In this document: one piece after another, positions 61,439 to 64,000 of the stretch
Layout of the letters: each line of letters opens with the position of its first letter
Numbering within the stretch: position 1 is the stretch's first letter
Assembly (NCBI RefSeq): GCF_010183535.1
Contig: NC_071328.1
Coordinates: 17,174,001-17,238,000, forward strand
DNA length: 64,000 nt
Direction: 5' to 3'
Origin: Caenorhabditis remanei
Taxonomy: Eukaryota; Nematoda; Chromadorea; Rhabditida; Rhabditidae
The notes under the pieces: model-generated
What the model was told of the DNA's origin: nothing
Seen by the model: only the letters and a program-made list of their open reading frames with translations
Databases searched by the model: none
Position numbers and translations under genes: made by a program

Positions 61439-62757
61439 TAGTCGTGGCGCGAAGCGACACTACTCAGATTGCGTTTACGGTGACGCTGAGCGGAGCGAAG
61501 CGTCACCGTGAAGGCTACAAATACAGTACATACAACTCATTTTTTTCACTTTTTTAACGGTTTTCACACTTTTACACTCATTTTCTCATATTTTTCACAT
61601 TTTTTCACACTTATACACATTTTTACCTACTTTTACATACCTTTTTCCACTTTTCTAGTTTCGGAACGAAACAAAACTTGATTTGGGCTCAACAACCCCT
61701 ATATTAAAAGCTCGCTTCGCTCGCTTTCTCCGACGCCATGAAAGTTAGAAAATTCCTTGAAAAGCTCGGACGCCATGAAAGTTAGAAAATTCCTTGAAAA
61801 GCTCGGACGCCATGAAAGTTAGAAAATTCCTTGAAAAGCTCGGACGCTATGAAAGTTAGAAAATTCTTTTTTATTTACTTTTGAATGAGATTTCACAATA
61901 AATTGCCCAAATTCGGCGAGCTCTTGTCAGGGTATCTTGTATTTTTGCCAGTGTAACTTAGAAAATGGACACTGCAAAAAATGCCAGTGCAAAAGGTTAG
62001 AAATGTCACCATATTTTGTGTTTTGAAAAAAAACTGGAGATACTTGAACCTTATATATAAGTGAACTATAAATTTAATTTTCTTGCAATATACATCACAT
62101 AGTAGTAAGAAATGTTATATAAAATATACAATTGCGTTTCGTTTGAAACAATAGTATAAGAAATTATTAAAATGTGTTAATGAAGGCGCGGAGCGCCTTC
62201 ATTATGACACTTTTAATGATTTCTTATACTATTGTTTTGAACGGAAGGCCACAAACACGAATGAGTTTATTAAACTCGAAAATTGAAGGAATTAGCTTGA
62301 TGTTTAACAAAACCAGTGTATTTTATTGAAATTTAGTGGTTTTTTAATCCACGCGAGCCGAATTTGGGCAATTTATTGTGAAATCTCATTCAAAAGTAAA
62401 TAAAAAAGAATTTTCTAACTTTCATAGCGTCCGAGCTTTTCAAGGAATTTTCTAACTTTCATGGCGTCCGAGCTTTTCAAGGAATTTTCTAACTTTCATG
62501 GCGTCCGAGCTTTTCAAGGAATTTTCTAACTTTCATGGCGTCGGAGAAAGCGAGCGAAGCGAGCTTTTAATATAGGGGTTGTTGAGCCCAAATCAAGTTT
62601 TGTTTCGTTCCGAAACTAGAAAAGTGGAAAAAGGTATGTAAAAGTAGGTAAAAATGTGTATAAGTGTGAAAAAATGTGAAAAATATGAGAAAATGAGTGT
62701 AAAAGTGTGAAAACCGTTAAAAAAGTGAAAAAAATGAGTTGTATGTACTGTATTTGT
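61439..62757. mobile_element. Long inverted-repeat element 2 (right arm truncated)
   Basis: Homologue of element 1. The left end is GTCGTGGCGCGAAGCGACAC. Arms contain four units of CGCCATGAAAGTTAGAAAAT. A central palindrome is at 62147-62240. The right arm breaks off inside GTACTGTATTTG, about 85 bp short of its expected end, directly at tract 4. Confidence 0.82.
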
Positions 62758-62925
62758 TTAGGCTTAGGCTTAGGCTTAGGCTTAGGCTTAGGCTTAGGCT
62801 TAGGCTTAGGCTTAGGCTTAGGCTTAGGCTTAGGCTTAGGCTTAGGCTTAGGCTTAGGCTTAGGCTTAGGCTTAGGCTTAGGCTTAGGCTTAGGCTTAGG
62901 CTTAGGCTTAGGCTTAGGCTTAGGC
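62758..62925 (+). repeat. Interstitial telomeric tract 4
   Basis: 28 perfect TTAGGC units. Confidence 0.98.
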
Positions 62926-64000
62926 TCAGGCGCAGGCTTCTGCCTGCGCCATTTGGGCTGAGGCGCGGACCCCCAAAATTTATTTCCGAGATTTTATGAC
63001 TGGATCGGATAGCCCTTTGAAAATGAGGAAATATACCCTTTTTAGATTTTCGAAAAAATTAGGCCCCGCCCACTTATATCGATTTGAAAAAAATCGATAA
63101 TTCACTAAAACTTTCACATCTTTTTTTGGAGTGAAGCTTTTGGGAAGTTTTTTTTTTGAATGTGTGTAGAATTAAGAGCTCTATCTGAAAAAAGTACATA
63201 CATTCAAAAAAAAAATCGATAATCAATCGATAATTTTTTTTCTCAAAAAGTGATCAATTTTTTCTGGTCAAACCTTTTGAGACATATATCATTGAAAAGG
63301 TAATAAAAAGTTCTAACTAATGTTAAAGTTTCAAAAAAAAGTCGTGTCGCTAATTCGAGAAAAATCGATAATTGATTTTTCAAAATTGAAACGGCCGTAA
63401 TTTTTTACTGTTAAGAGATAGCTAAAAACTGTTTTGGCAGTTCGATAGAGAATTAAGAGTTTGTACCCACACTATACTAAGTTTAAAAAATTATCGATTT
63501 TTGGAGCCGGTAGATGCTCCGGAAAAAAATCGAAAAAAAATTGTCCAGTTCTATGGTTATAAAACCTATACCAATCGATAGAGCATAAAAAAGTACTCAG
63601 GAAAACATATACCACTAAGGGTTCTCTCTGTCAATTTTCGAGAAAAAAATTTTCAAAGTTTTTTTTTTGAAAAATTTTGAAAAATTTTTTTTGTTATTGA
63701 TTTTTTGAGAGGGTCATACTAAAGTTTCGTAGATCAAAATAGTTTGTCCCCCTAGAGAATTTTAAGGGCTACATTTTGGAACTTATTTTGTCTCGATACC
63801 TCTGACCGGAGCCGAGATCTAAGCGAGATAAGGTCATGGCTCAAAAAAAATTGGAATTTCAAAATGGGAATTTCGGAATTTTTTCAACGGCATGTTATTC
63901 AGCGTAATTAGTTTAGTCGATCTATCTAAAAAAATTTCAAAATTTCGACTCGGAATATTTTTTTTTTGGACTTGTAAAATTTTTCAAAATTTTCAAAATT
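62926..64000. repeat. Hairpin junction plus filler block, copy 2 (runs off the window)
   Basis: Nearly base-for-base repeat of 59574-60648, including the perfect hairpin at 62929-62950. Differences are few, for example GCGGACCCC for GCGGTCCCC and TTGAAAAGG for TTGGAAAGG. Confidence 0.92.

Noticed and set aside
62758..64000. True chromosome end at the right edge
   Set aside because: The TTAGGC tracts are internal and followed by further sequence; the window does not end in telomere repeats.

Overview
The window is nuclear DNA of a Caenorhabditis nematode. Evidence: short (~45-60 bp) introns ending in TTTCAG, TTTCAG acceptors a few bases before start codons (likely spliced-leader sites), many small inverted-repeat transposons, TTAGGC telomeric repeats, and nematode-specific families such as a ground-like protein. 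The host genes match the neighbourhood I recall for C. elegans chromosome I right arm (agef-1, W09C5.1/NSA2, unc-59, then ubc-14, gpi-1, nyn-2, cyn-15 and atg-4.1 of the Y87G2A group). I cannot assign the species.

Layout. 1-33.5 kb is an ordinary gene-bearing arm: agef-1 (partial, -), NSA2 (-), a 1.39-kb TIR element with a spliced mini-gene, unc-59 septin (+), ubc-14 (-), gpi-1 (-), a GTAAA-rich repeat, a transposase-derived gene (+), a nyn-2-like NYN-domain gene (-), cyn-15 cyclophilin (+), a ground-like secreted protein (-), a carbohydrate sulfotransferase (-) and atg-4.1 (-). I rebuilt the exons by hand; every completed CDS keeps frame and ends at a stop. Introns carry several MITE families. 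34.5-43.7 kb is a ~179-bp satellite that degrades into a 100-N assembly gap (43746-43845).

Right of the gap (43.8-64 kb) the character changes to subtelomere-like. Four pure TTAGGC tracts, all in the same orientation, each follow the right arm of a long inverted-repeat element. The last three share a GC-rich hairpin junction and AT-rich filler downstream. One 3.35-kb unit is tandemly duplicated. Between tract 1 and tract 2 sits an apparently intact 25-exon Helitron gene encoding about 2,348 residues: N-terminal SUMO-interaction-like motifs, HUH Rep, Pif1-type helicase, and a C-terminal USP-like (C19) deubiquitinase domain. A small BED-finger gene follows it.

The most unusual material is the Helitron-USP fusion and the repeated module (inverted-repeat element, TTAGGC tract, hairpin, filler), which looks like a record of chromosome-end breakage, telomere addition and re-extension. 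The join across the N gap is not demonstrated by sequence.
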